A DNA stretch of 64,000 nucleotides from Dryobates pubescens. Taxonomy: Eukaryota > Chordata > Aves > Piciformes > Picidae. The stretch lies in assembly GCF_014839835.1 (NCBI RefSeq), contig NC_071633.1, positions 19,459,001-19,523,000 of the forward strand, written 5' to 3'. Within the stretch, counting starts at the first letter, position 1. Every line of letters starts with the position of its first letter. Below are positions 1 through 12,879 of this stretch, in pieces. Made by a program: the position numbers and the translations under genes. The notes beneath the pieces were generated by a model. That model saw only the letters and a list, made by a program, of their open reading frames with translations, was not told the DNA's origin and ran no database searches.

Positions 1-10
1 CCCGCGGTAC

Positions 11-3000
11 CTGAGGCAGCCGGCGGTGTTGGTGAGCACCGACTCCCACTCGATGTGGCGCGGCTTGGAGTCCTCGTTGGGCTCCCGCTCCCAGCCCGAG
101 CGGGGGATGACGACCTCGTCGGTCAGGGCGTGCAGCGCGTGGTCCACGATGGCCATCTTGATGGAGTCGTGCGAGGACAGGTTCCAGAGCGTCCCTGCAA
201 GGCCACGGGGGGAGGCTTTACCACCCCGGCCCGCGCGCCCCCCGCCCGGCGCCTCCCCCCGGCCCTGCCCGCGGCCCGTACCGGTGATGATCTCGGTGAG
301 GTCCATGTCGCTGGCCTTGCGCAGCAGCCGCACCAGGGCCGGGACTCCGTCGCAGTTCTTGATGGCGATTTTGTTGTCCTGGTCCTTGCCGAAGGAGATG
401 TTCTTGAGAGCCCCGCAGGCGCCGTAGTGCACCTCCTTCTTGGGGTGGTCCAGCAGCCCCACCAGCACCGGGATGCCCTTCAGCTTGCGCACCTCCGTCT
501 TCACCTTGTCGTTGCGGTAGCAGAGGTGCTGCAGGTAGGCCGCGGCGTTGGACTTGACGGCGTCCAGGCGGAAGCTCAGCATGGCGATCACCTCCGGCAG
601 CTCCGGCTGGCGCCAGCCGCCCGGCCCCGCGCCGCCCTTCCGCAGGCTGTCCAGGCTGGCCAGGCTGCCCCGCTCGTGCTGGGCCAGCGGCGCCCAGTAG
701 TACCGGTCCGGGGCCACCTCGTCCACCAGCATGTCCTCGTAGCTCCTGCAAGGGGAGGCGGCAGGCGTCAGAGCCGCGGGGGGACGCTGCGCCCCTGCCC
801 ACCCGGCGGGCACAGCCGTGCTGAGGGCAGCCTCCTGCTCCCCAGGCAGGAGCCCAGCCTCCTCCACAGCTTCCCAGGCCGGCTCGGGAGAGCAGAGGCT
901 GTTCCCCGACCGCTCCTCCAGCCCCTCCCCACCCAGCGGCTCCGGGTCGGGGCCTGGATGCCAGTCCCCAGGTGACCCTGGAGGCGCCGGGAGCCAGCCA
1001 GGCCGTAGCCACTAGGGGGCAAGTTCAGACCACATCCAGCAGCCGTCCCGGCCCTCACCCCGGCGCTGCCAGCTCTGCCTGGGCACGGCAGGAGCCCAGA
1101 GCCCACGGTCAGGTCCCCCCGGTCTCAGCTGCACCCAGCAGTGCACCTGTCAGCCCAGCTGCCCTGCAACCCCCAGGACATGCCAGCTGCTGCCAGACCA
1201 AGCCCCTGCCTGAGCATCGTGGCCAGAACAGCTCAAAACTTCTGCCTGCAGACACTGGGTGGCAGACAAGTGGTTCTGCTGCCCAGGGGACAGAGCCAGG
1301 CTCCAGGGATCAACCTGGCTGCCCCAGCTCAGGCACAAGGAAGAGCTGCAGCCCCACACCCTCTGCCCTGCTGAAGGGGGGTGAGGTCACCCACAGACCC
1401 AGCAGGAAACACACAGGTGCTGAAAGGAAGTGCAGCAGGGTGACATTCAGCACCCCCAGAACACACACCACAGAGCCCCAGAATCCTCACCCTAGTTCTG
1501 TAGTCACTGCCAAGCTCATCCTGCCCCCACTCAGGCAGAGGAACCCAGGGACTTCCAACAGAAGGGGGTGGGAGAGGACTTGGCACTTAAATGGAGCAGC
1601 CTGACTGTGCCAGGGTGCAGGATGAGGCTGCATCCTCTCACCTGCCTCCACCCCAGGGACCTCTCAGCCACCTTCTGATCTCCCAGATGAGATGCAGGCA
1701 GACCCCAGCTCTCAGGCAAGCAGGAGAGACTGGGACAAAGGACACCACAGCCTCTGGGAAGGGGCTTGCAAAGACCACTGGCTCTGGGTGGCAGCCAGGG
1801 CTCCCTCGGGTGCTGCTGCAGAGCTGCCCACCCAGTGCCATGGCAGAGGGTGGCAGCAGGCTGCGAGTTTGGCTCCTGGGGAAATGTGCCACTTGCACCA
1901 TGTCCTGGCTATTAAGATGTCAGGAAGCCCAGCTCTCGGGGGAGTCACTCCCTGCTGCTGGCACCACCCTTGCAACAGGACAGAGCAGCTGTGCCAGCAC
2001 TGCAAACAAGCCACCCAACGCTTGGCACCACCGCCAGCAGCTGACCACATTCCCACACCAGGGCACAGGTGCCCCAGAAGGGAGCTGCTGCCCAGCACAA
2101 GGGTCATTAGGCACCGATCCCTGCCCCTGCAGGCAAGCTGTGGCTGGCAAGGAGCAGCCCCCTGCATTGCTGCTGAACCTCCCCCCACTTTGCCTCTCCT
2201 CCTGCAAGAGGAAGCCCAGGGAAGAGCCCCAGGAGAGAGGGCTGGCAGACAGCAGGCAGCATGTGCCCACGGCTGCCACATGCCTGGCAAGCTGCCTCCC
2301 TGAGGGAAGCCATTAGCAGCCAGGCCCCTGCTCAAGACAAACATCTGGGCCAGGGGGATGCTGATCCTGCCTGCAGATGGTAACTGAGAAGGCAAGGGAC
2401 AGGCCAAGCTCAACAGCCCTGGATTCCAGAGATTGCTGCAGTCTCCATTGGTCTGCCTGGGGAGGGAGAGCCTGCACCAACCCACCCTCCAAACCCTGCA
2501 CCATCCCTGCAGGACAAGGTGGTGAGGTCTCCACCAGGGTGGGACCTTCTCCCTCTGCTGTGGCCCAAGTGCCCAGGTGGCTGCAGCCCCTGCACACAGC
2601 CCCTGTAAGCCCTGGCTCTCCAGGATCCAGAGGGGCAGGAGGAGCACACACACCATCCAGCCCAGCATGGAGGACTTGTGGCCTCCAAGATCAAGCAATG
2701 CAGACCAGGCCATCCAGGGAGGGCTCCTTCAAGCCAGAGCCTTCTGTCTTGACCAGCTTCAGTCCCTCCACAAGCCCAGGCTGGTCACTTAACCCCTCCT
2801 GCCCAAGCTGCTCACTAAGGGCCACAGGCTCCAGCTGCTGACAGGCTCCTCGTGCGGGGGCAGGAGGCAGGGGCAGCCCTGCCTGCCCTCCTCCAGCCAG
2901 CACAAGCCCCACAAGGTGAGGCAGGACAGGGAAATCAATCCAGGAGCACAACTGCCCGGACTGGTTCAGCACAGCAGCAGCACTTGTGCTGGCACAAGCC

Positions 3001-6000
3001 GGAAGGACAAAGCTCCTCCTTCAGCAGCTCCCTGGAGTCCCAGCACGTGGGCAGACCTCTGGCAGGAGCCTCCCAGTCTCTCCCTTCCTGCCTCTGTTCT
3101 GTGCTCCAGGAGCTTAAGCAGCCTGCCCTCAACCCTACCTGTCCCACTCTGCCCCAGGCACTCAGGAGATGCTCAGTCCCTCCCTCACCACCCTTTCAGC
3201 AGCCCCCCAGCACCTTCCCAAACCTCACTGACAGCTCAGGCAGCAAGTGGAGCAGGCTGAGAGGCTCAAGCAGGCAGCAGCAGTGTTTGTGGAAGAGACA
3301 ACAGCCTGCAGGAGTCACTGCCACAGGCACCCCACATCCCAGGGCAGCCATGCCCACACGCCTGGCCAGGCAGTTAAGAGATCCCCAAGGCACTGCTCTG
3401 GCTGCCCAGAGGTGGCCAGAGCCTGGTGGGGCAGCTGCTCAGTCGGGCTGGAGGAGCCACCATTGCCCACAGCCATGTGAGGGGGAGAAGCTGCTACTGC
3501 CAAACAGGTCGAGCAGCTCCTTCCGCCCTGCCCTGCGCAGGGCTGGGCCCCGCTGCAGGAACACTCCCCGGGGCACCGCGTGGCTGAGCCTTGCTCGCCC
3601 CAGCCCTGGTCTGAGCACCACCCCAGGGCTGCTCTCAGCTCAGCTGACGGTGAGGCTGCTGCTGCAGACGGTGGGGGTGGCTCTCAGCTTCCAGCGGGCA
3701 CAGCCTTGTCCAGGCAGGATAAGCCAGGCCGGGACACAGGGGAGCCTGAATGGGTCCCAGCAAGAGGGAAGGGCCTGGAGCTGCGTGCAGCTGCCCGGAG
3801 GAGCTGCTGGCTGCAGGGCGACCTCCTCAATTAGCACCGAGTTTTAACCACCAATTAAGCAGACAATTAGAAGCGGATGCAGCTTTCCTCCTCGTGTGAC
3901 TCAGCTCTGCCATCCTCCTCCCCCCGAGGAGGGGGAGGCTGAAGGGAGGCTCCACAGCCGCCCCAGAAGCTGCCGGTGCCTACCTGAGCCGCCGCCGAGG
4001 GTCGGAGGGGGTCCCGGCCCGCCTGGCGGTGCCGTAGTCGGACACCAGCCCGTAGTCCACATCCTCGAAGCCCACGCTGCGCTGGTCGTCCTCCAGGCCG
4101 TAGGGCTCGGGGTGGAAGTGGTTGAGGTCCATGCTGCTGCCCCCGACGCGCACCTGGGGCTGGGGGCCGTAGATGTCCTGGCGGCTGGGGGCGCGGTAGG
4201 TGTCCATGGAGGGGCGGTAGCGCTCCTCGATGCGGGTGACGCGCGACAGGCTGCCGTAGCTGTGGTCGCCGCCCGGGTAGCCGTCCTCGTAGGGCCGGCT
4301 GTAGCCGTCGGGGTAGTGGTAGTTACGGGGCAGGGTGGCCGTGCCCGGCTGGCCCAGGTAGCCGCCGGGGCCTCCGTTGCCGTTCTTGCGGAAGTTCCTG
4401 TCCATGGTCTGGACGTAGCTGCTGGGGACGGGGGAGGCCTCCAGGGGCAAGCCGTCAGGCCCCACGGGCACCTGCTGCACCGTCCGGGTGGTCATAGTCT
4501 TCACCACCTTCTTCACCTAGAGGAAGGGACGCAGGGCAGGCTGCTCAGGAGGCCAGCACGCTCCACACACAGCCCCCTCCCGGGCAGGGCCCGCAGCACA
4601 GCAAGCTGGCAGACGCCACGGCTGCAGGACCCCAGCCCGGCGGCCTCCCACCCCCCGGGCCGGTACCGTGGTCTCGGTGCGCCGCGTGGTGCCGTCGTCC
4701 GACGTCTCCACAGACACCACCGACATGGCTCCCTCCGGGTCCTCCTCCATGGTGTAGGTCTCCTCCACGATCTGGCCTGGGTCCTGCATCCTGGGGATGG
4801 TGCTGTACAAGAGGTGGCTGTGGTCCTGAGGGGAGCGAGGGACAGGCCGTCAGCCCTCCCCCATGCCATGGGCCTCCCCTGGAGTCAGCCCAGGAGGCCT
4901 CACCTCTCCAGACAGCCTCCTGCAGGGGAGGGGACACCAACAGCCCCACGCTCCAAGTCCCCTCGAGCTGGGTCAGCCGCATGAGGCCTCCTCTCGGCTG
5001 AGGTGGGGACACTGGAGCCCTACCTCTGCACCCCCAACCCAGCAAGCAGGCTGCCCAAGCCAGAGGGCCCAGGCCTCCTTACCTGTGGCCCGTTGAGCTT
5101 CAGATCTGAGTATTTCTGCCTTTCCAGGTCAGCATCGCCCAAGAAACGGCCGTTCTGAAACACACAGCACCACCACCTCATCTCCCACTGCCAGAACGCC
5201 GTCCCCACAGCCTGCCCCTGCCCGGCTCCGAGCTGGCCACCTCTGCCACACGTCACTCCCAGGAGAGGAGCACACTCCTTGGGGTCCATGCCACACACAA
5301 CAAACCACCTCTCACTCCAACCTGGAGCACCCCCCTCCAGACACTCCAGCTCTCCCACAGTGCCAACATGCTCCTCATGGAAGGGCTGAGGCCTTTCCCT
5401 GCTCCCCAGCACAGCTCTGGAGACCTTCTACATCTTCTGATGCAGGAGCTGCAAGCAACCCTCCCACACCCCACAGACTGTGAGGGAACAGTGTGGGTGC
5501 TCGGTGGCTGTTGATGCTCCCGCTGTTGGACTGCTCTATGTACCCTCTCCTCCCCCTGACCCAGCTCTCTCCTAGCACCACCACCTTCCACAGCTGGAAA
5601 GGCACCAGCCTGCTGCACAACATCCCTCCAAGCACCCCTCCCCAAAACAGAGCCTGGGGAAGCAAGAACAGAAGAGAGACCTCAAGCCAAGACAGACAAA
5701 ACCACATTTCCAGTCCTGTATGGAAGGAAGATCTCTCCCAGCCCTGGTTTGGCTGTGTGTGGGATAGACAGAATGCAGGGATTTGCCCAGGGGCACGAGA
5801 GAGAATTCCTGACAGCTCCACAGCAGCCCCTGCGCTCCAGCCACCTTCCAAGCAGCACAGAGGGACGTGGAGCAAAGGTGCCCAGGTACCAAGTACTGCC
5901 TCCAACCTCACCAATCAGAGCAGAGCTGGCTGGCAGCAGGACCCTCCAGCCAAGCTCCTTCTCCCAGGAAGGCTCTGGCCCCAGCTCACTGCCGGCACCT

Positions 6001-6291
6001 CCAGGGCTCCCGCGGCAGCGGAGGGCCGAGGCCGGGGGGGCCGAGCCCGGGCTGGCGCGGAGCCTCGGCGCCCAGCCGCGCCCGGGGGGCCGTTACCTGG
6101 TGCCGCCGGGTGAGCGTGCCGTTGGCCAGGCCCGGGCCGGCGTCCTGCGGGGAGACGCGGACTCGCTCCAGCTGGGCAGAGACATGGCGCCGCTCCTCCT
6201 CCAGCGCCCGCGTCAGCTGCTCGAACTGCGCCTCCTGCTCCTTGACCGACGCAAGGATGCTGGCGGTCGACTCCACCTCCGAGTCGTCCAT
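11..6291 (-). CDS. CTNND1: p120-catenin (catenin delta-1), N-terminal six coding exons, partial at left edge
   Basis: p120-catenin binds the juxtamembrane tail of classical cadherins, stabilises them at adherens junctions and modulates Rho GTPases. Coding exons in transcript order are 6097-6291, 5083-5154, 4667-4825, 3984-4516, 282-745 and 11-194. All have AG/GT boundaries, and the phases join cleanly (1607 nt, about 535 residues). The gene continues past the left edge after a donor at 7-10. The start [20 protein letters not shown] is the isoform-1 start with its N-terminal coiled coil. Exons 3 and 4 encode the phospho-regulatory region ([14 protein letters not shown], then a Tyr/Gly-rich stretch). 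The 464-nt and 184-nt exons encode the first armadillo repeats. Met102 (IPRMQDPGQ), the isoform-3 start, is kept, as is the isoform-4 Met near 325 (SYEDM). Met55, the isoform-2 start in human, is Leu (GPGLANGT). Family identity is by near-identical sequence; isoform use is inferred. Confidence 0.97.
3826..3905. promoter_or_regulatory. CAATTA cluster plus AP-1 site inside a CTNND1 intron
   Basis: Three CAATTA homeodomain-type cores lie at 3828-3833, 3852-3857 and 3864-3869, followed by a perfect TGACTCA AP-1 site at 3897-3903. The block is AT-rich against a GC-rich intron and ends about 80 bp from the 3984-4516 exon. An enhancer role is inferred only. The rest of the intron (746-3825) shows nothing else I recognise. 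Confidence 0.3.
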
Positions 6292-6420
6292 GGGTGATGG
6301 GTGCCCAGGACGGGCGGGGCGGGGGGGCGGAGGGCACCCGGAGGCAGGAGCGGAGGCGCTTTGGTGTCAAGGTGAGGGGGAGAAAAGCGAGCCCGGGGAG
6401 GGCGGGAGCCCCTCTCTTCA
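6292..6420 (-). other. CTNND1: CTNND1 5' UTR part of the start-codon exon
   Basis: Upstream of the ATG on the minus strand, a long pyrimidine run ends in TAG at 6421-6423. This would be the acceptor of the start-codon exon and leaves 129 nt of 5' UTR in it. In human the start codon also lies in an internal exon after noncoding exons. The acceptor is predicted, not confirmed. Confidence 0.5.
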
Positions 6421-9400
6421 CTAGGCGTGATTGGGGGGGAGGAAAGGGGGAGAGAAGAGCGGTCAGGAGAGGCTGATTTCATTAAGACAGATTCTCAGAG
6501 CATGAAAAATCAATTCCCTTATGGCATGAGCACCCATCCCCCCCACCACCAGAGAGCTGGCGAGAGTCTCAGAGCAGCAGAGCCCCAGGCGTGACTCGGA
6601 GGCTCCTTGCCCCGGCACTCGAGCCCGGGGAAGTGGCACTCCGGGGACAGAAAGTCCTCCCCCATCACAGCAAGCAGGTGGGGTTGAGCCAGGTTCAGCA
6701 GAGGGCCCTCCTCGGGCTGCCAGAAGTCCCAGCCCGGGGGAAAAGCTGCCCACAGCCAGTGGCAGGAGGGGTGGGCATGTCCCTGGAGCAGAGCTGGGGA
6801 CACTGCTGCAGAATCGAAGTGACCCACAGGGCAGGGCTGAGGGACAGGCCTGTGCCACTTATCTGCTCCCTCCTCCCCAACAGAGGCAGCCACAGTTCCT
6901 TCCTCCCTAGGAAGAAGGATGAAGTAGGACAGGATCCTCCTAAAGAGGCCTCCATAAGACCCTTTGCTGCCACACCTTACCACCCTCCAGGTTCTCACTG
7001 GGGCTCTCAAGGCTGCAGCGACCCAGGAGGTCCTCAGCCCAGAGACCTAAAGGGCAGGCACTGGCTTGGACACTCCAAAATCCCCTCCCAGAGGAGCACA
7101 GAGAACGAGCACAACCATCAACGTTTCTGTCAAGGAAGGCAACGATTCCATACAGACCTGTCAGAGGAGGAAGGTCAGGTCTGATTGGCAAAGGCACAGG
7201 ACAGCCAGGTCTAGACGCAGAGAGCCATGGGGGAAACAGCCCAGCCACCAAGGGAGGAAGCAGGAGGGAAGAGAGCTGCAGAGACAGCAGGAGAGCAGGT
7301 CAAAAATCACAGCCCTCGACCCAGCACAGGAGGCAGGGCAGGCAGCGAAGGGGAAACGGGCTCCTCCCGAGGGACGCCGCAGCATCGCCGGGGCGGCAAA
7401 CGGGGCTGCCTCCCCCGGCAGCCCCCCGCGCCTCCAACCGCTCCCCACCGACAGGGGAGCTAAAGGCAGCGCAGGGGTGGAGGGGAGTGGCAAGGGCTGA
7501 GCCCTCCGCCCCTCGCCCAGCCCAGCCGAGTCGCGGCAAGCCCGGCGGAGGTGTTGCCAGCCCCGCGCAGTCACGGCAGGCGTGTGGGGACTCGTCGGAG
7601 CCAGGCAGCCAGCACCGAAACTGCTTTCCCACGGTCTGCAGCATCAGCTCTGCCCACTCCCCCCGGTGCCCCCGCGCTGGTGCGGCCGGAACAGCAGCCT
7701 CGGGCTGCGAGCGCGGCAGGGACCCATCGCCCCTCCAGAGCCCTGTCCCCTTCCGCAGCCCCGGGCTCCCCGGCAGCCCTGCCCCCCAGGAAACGCTGCT
7801 TCAGAGGAGCTCAGGGCAGGGGGGGTCAGTTTATTTCCCCATGTAATCTCCGGTGTATTCACACCAAACACCTCCCAAAATGCCTCCCCGACCCCCAGCC
7901 AGTCCGTGCTCCCCCCAGACAGAGGCAGCACCAGGGCTGAGCCCACAGAAGCAGGACAGATTTTGTTTGCAAGAGCTCTGGAGGTCGCCTACAGCTTGTT
8001 TGAACATCTGGTCACCACCACCCTGTAATCTGCCTTCCAACCAGCCAGTTCTGCCACTTGTGCCCATGTGGTGCCCGGCCAGAGATGAGGCCGTGGCACA
8101 GGCACACCCGCCTCGGTGCCCTGCCCCAGCCAGGCGGGGGTCAGCCTGCACCCCGGGAGGCACACAGCCCACCCAGCTGAGCTCAGGACCTCAAGCAGGC
8201 TTTTGGAGGCTTCCAGACTCCTGGCTCATGCAGGCAGCTTTCCACTCCTCCCACCTGGCAGCAGGGATGCCCTAAGGCTTCCTCCAGCAGTCTGACTCCC
8301 CAAGCCTTGTATGGAAATGCTCTGCTCTGACCCTTGCTGCTTCCAGGTCTCACCTGCCCCATGGATTTGCAACTGAGAGCCTCTGAGTGAGAAGCCTGGT
8401 ACACCCCAGAGCGCTGCTGACAAATCCTAACCCTCATCCTGCAGTCATTTCTGGTGGGCATCCGTGCCCTTCTGCCAGGGAACAGATCCTCTGCCCCTGG
8501 GACCTGCTGAAGGTCGCAGCCAGGCCACGCAGACATGGAGCAGGTGGCAAGGTTCAACTCCACAAGGCCTACTGCAGGGCAGAGGCAGTGTCTGGGCATG
8601 AACCTCTCCCCCTCGAAGTGGGCAGCATCTTGCCCTATATGCCAGGTCAGGGGATGGTCCTGGCACCCAGACACCCTACACAACCCCAGCCAGGAGTCCC
8701 AGTGGCTTGCTGCAATTTACTTCCAGAGTGGTATTCCACCAAGCCCAGAGAGGAACATCTGCCACAGAGCAGGGACCCTCCAGGCCATGGCCCTGCCCAG
8801 GCAGCTGTGCTGCTCTGCACCAGCTCCCCAGCCTGCCCTTGCCCAGCTCTCTGCAGAAGGGGCAGATTTTTGGGGTGCATGGGGTCAGTATTGTGGCCTG
8901 GAGGAGACACTTGCAAGCAGCCTCAGTGCTGAGCACAGAGCAGCAAGGTTGGTGTGGAGGAGGCAGCAACCCCAGCAGACTCCTCCAGCCCTGCATGGCC
9001 GCCGGGCAGGCCTGGCACAGCCGTCAGTGCCCGCTCAGCCCCGGTCCCCACCTCCACACATCTCCTGGGAAGGCAGCTGGAGAACGTGGAAGCTAACAAT
9101 GAAACTCCAAGGGCAGTTGAGGGCCCCAGATAAGGGGCCAGAGCAGCCAGAGGCTGTTTCCTTCCCGTCCCTTCCACAGGGAGTAAACACAACAGCAGGG
9201 GGAAGGCACAGGACAGATTCTTTGCCTGCCAGGTCCCCCAGTCCCCTCCAGCTCAGGCAGGGGAAGGGGTGGTGACTCAGGCTCCCCTCTCCCCCTTCGG
9301 GCCACCAGGTCATAGCAGAAAGCCTGAGGGCAGGGAGGCGGCTGGGAGGCTGTGGGGGAGCTTGTCACAGCAGGGCAGCCCGAGAGGGGCTGGGCTGCGG

Positions 9401-12400
9401 TCCCAGGCTGGCTCTGCAGACCCATCAAGAGCAGCCACCCGAGGGCTCTGCACAGGACCAGGCCATGCTAAGCAGTGACTCTCCGTGTCTGGAGGCTGTC
9501 CTGCACACACAGCTGTACTCCTGCTCCAAACAGCAGCACAGCTCCATCCGGGGCAAGAGGTGCCAGCAGGATGGGGCACACACTGCCCAGCTCTCTTCTC
9601 CTGTAGCCTCCACCATCAGGACACATCACCTCCCCCCCAGGCTCATTCCAGCCATGTGGAATTAAAGACAACGCTAGAGGCAGCACCAGGTCCCCAGAGG
9701 TTAGCAGGGACCGACCCCAGCTCTGCAGCCACACACCAGCCCCAGCCCAGGCTGCAGGGCAGCCACCCCCCCGAGCAGGCTCACACAAACCCCAGCCAGC
9801 TCCATGCCCTCCTGGCCTGGGGAATGTGTCTCAAGCCCCTGTGTCCTGGCTCACATGCCAGCATTTCGTGGGCAGGGGCCTCCTGGACACAGCACAGCCC
9901 CTCACTGCCTACCAGTGACAACCCAGGGCCTTGGTCACTTTCAAAGCAAGGCGGGGAGCGGGGGGAAGAGGAGAGCCTCAGCTAGCAGCCTGATCACGCC
10001 AGCCCCAAGTCTCTTGTGACAGCTCAAAGCCAAGCATGCCAGATCCCACAAGGGTGGAATTCCAGGGATCACTTGGAGCCCGTTGCCCCTCCTCCTCCCC
10101 AGCCTCTGAAGACACAACTATAGAGCATTCTTCCAAAGCCAGACCCTGACCATCTTTGATGATGGCTGCTTGAAAGCCTTTTCATCATGAGGCACTTGCT
10201 GACACACCCGTTACTTACAAACCCCAGCCAGCCCAAAATACTTCGGCTGGCTTGGTGCAAGGCTAAAGAAGCCTGAGGACAAAGCACAGCCCCGAGCAGC
10301 TGCTGCCCCAGGGCAGCACTTCCAGTAGCTGCCAGTAAGAGAGGACCCCCGGGGCCCAACGCTGCTACCCAGCAAGCTTCACATCCAAATCCCCCTGGCC
10401 TCATCTCTCCACTTCCCAGCACCAGCTCAACCCTGTGCTGCACCCAGAGGTCCACCAGAGACCAGTGGTGCCCTTGGAGAAGAGCCCCTGGCCAGCAGGA
10501 AGGCAGCCAGGAGCTGATCCCCATGCACAGAGCTTCTCTCCACGAGTGCCCACCATACCCCTGTGACTGGCAGCAGCCAGAGAGCCAGCCTCAACCCTGA
10601 CCCTCCAGAGCCCTCCTGCTGAGGGCAGCTCTGCCATGGCACACTCCCTCCAAGCCCCTGACTGCTGCTTCTCAGGACTGCCTTCCCACAAAGGAAAAGT
10701 CATTCCCAGGGTCAAACCACAGCCATACCCACCCAGAGTTCACCTGCACCCTGCGCTGCCAGAGGATGGAGTTCAAGCCTCGAAGGCTCCCCACCAGGAG
10801 TGCTTCCCTGTCAGCCATGAAAGATTAACCCTGAGGCCCAGATGGGACTCACAGAGCACAGGCCAGGGAGAACAGACAAGATCTGTCAGCTGAGACAGGC
10901 AGGAGGCTGGACAGACACCGCTCTGCAGTGCAGGGGATCTCCAGCACGCAGACCCCTGCTGGAGTCTTCCCAGCGACCTGCTCCAGCCCTGCTCCATGCC
11001 CTGAGCCTCCAGAGAGCTCTCACCCAAGGCTCCTGGGATCCCAAGGGCTCAGGCCGCTCCCTCAGCATGGATTTGGAGCAAAGTTCAGCCAAAGCACCCA
11101 ACTAAGCCAGAAGCCACCTCTGCCACACCAGCCCTGCCCCAGCTGCCTGCTAAGGGACACACCTGGCACCCTCTCCCCACAGCCCACTGCCCCCAGGGAG
11201 AGGGACAGACTCACACTGGCTCTGACCAGAGCCCCAGCCCTCCTCACAGCCATGGCAAGGTTTGTCACTGCAGCTGGGCATCCTGACAGGCATGAGCCAA
11301 GCAGCCCTCCTCCTGCTGCTCACCACCAGTGTGAGCAGAGCCGGGGCCAGGAGGGGCTCAGTGCATCACTCAGGCTGGCTGAGCCCCTGTGGGCACCAGG
11401 AGCTTGGGGCTGCCAGGCCAGAGCTCCCAGCCAGGCTGACAAGAAGGGCTGCACTCCTCAAAGAGCTGCTCCAACAGAGCTCCCAGCACCAGCTCCACAA
11501 GAGAGCACTGCTGAAATGATTGGCCAGGGAGGGCCTCTGAGGAGAGACAGCTGGCTGCTTGCCCTGCAAAAGTGAGCACCAGCAGCTCTGAGCACCAGAT
11601 ACCCACTCTTGAGAAAGGAAGCAACAAATTCCCCTGGTTCCAGCTGCCTCTCATGATGCACTTAGGGAAAACAGAAACTCCATCAATAATTCAAGCCTGC
11701 AATTGTCCAAGCCCTCGCAGGGCAGCACCACACTTGCTTGCTCTGCACAGGATCACAGCCCTGCTCATTCACCACAGGCTTCTGGTCACTCTCAATTAGC
11801 TGAAAAATAAATGAGCCAGCATCTCTGGCATCTTTCCACCACCTTGAGCACTGAGCCCAGGCTCACACATCAGCCCTCGAGCTGCCCGCGGCAGCAAGCA
11901 GCGAGGCTGGCCCAGGCTGGGTATGGGGCAGAGTGCCCGAGCTCACCCCCACCTCCTCTGCTTCCCTGTTCAGCTCAGGAGGGCACAGCACCCCTCAGGC
12001 CTTGAAGGAAGCAGGAAGGTTGATGGACAGCAGCTGCCACAGCAATGCAGCATTTTGGCTGTGGCTGTTCCCCTCCCACCACCCCAGAGGCAGGAAGGTG
12101 CCCACAGACTGCCAGCTCCCACCACCGACCAGCGTGCCAGGGAGGGACCCACCTGCCCAACCACACGTGTCCTCACTGCCAGGTTGTGAAAGCCACTTGC
12201 TCAGGCTCCCAGGGCCTTGCCAGACCCCCTCCAGGGTCCAGGCTGCCCCATCCGAGCAGAGGGCTGCGGCTGCTTCCTCCACCCTGCCAGGAGTGGCTCT
12301 CCCCAGAGGCAGGTGACAGAGCACAGGGACTTTGGCCAGGCAGGCAGCCAGGGAAGGGCTGCTCCCGCAGGCAGCTCAGGCAACCCTCCGGGCACCCACC

Positions 12401-12679
12401 CTGCCCAGCCCCACCTTCCACAGGAGTACCGAGCCCCATGTGCCCAGCCCCAGCAAGAGCCGGGCCAGGGAAGTGCCAGGAGTGGCTGCCTTGTGCAGCA
12501 GCAGGCAGGGAGCCTCTCGCCTCTGCCTGGCACACCCAACTGGTTGAACTGGCAGCAGGATGACTGCCTGGGCGACCCTGCCTGCCATCCCCAGGGCCAG
12601 GGTGAAGGCCAGGAAGGGGGAAGCCTCCCTGGAGAGGAGAGTTACCTGCAGAAAGGCACTGGGACAGGCAGCACTCGCA

Positions 12680-12689
12680 CCTTATAAGG
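12680..12689. promoter_or_regulatory. Perfect CArG box (SRF-type), also TATA-like
   Basis: CCTTATAAGG matches CC(A/T)6GG exactly and is palindromic, so it could act as an SRF site on either strand or as a TATA-like element. A GATA-type AGATAAGG follows at about 12730. It sits about 200 bp from an intronic CpG-rich island of CTNND1. Binding is inferred. Confidence 0.4.
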
Positions 12690-12879
12690 GAGCAGGCGAG
12701 CAGCCAGCCCAGGAGGATGAGGAGCGAGAGATAAGGGCGGGTGGGGCCGCTGCCGGCCGCAGGGAAGGAAGCAGCTTGCTGGTCCCCAGCAAGGGCAGGG
12801 GGCCCAAGAATGCAGATACCGATCAGACCGAAGGGTCCGGACACAGCTGGGGGTTGTGAAATGCGGTGGGCGATTCCCG

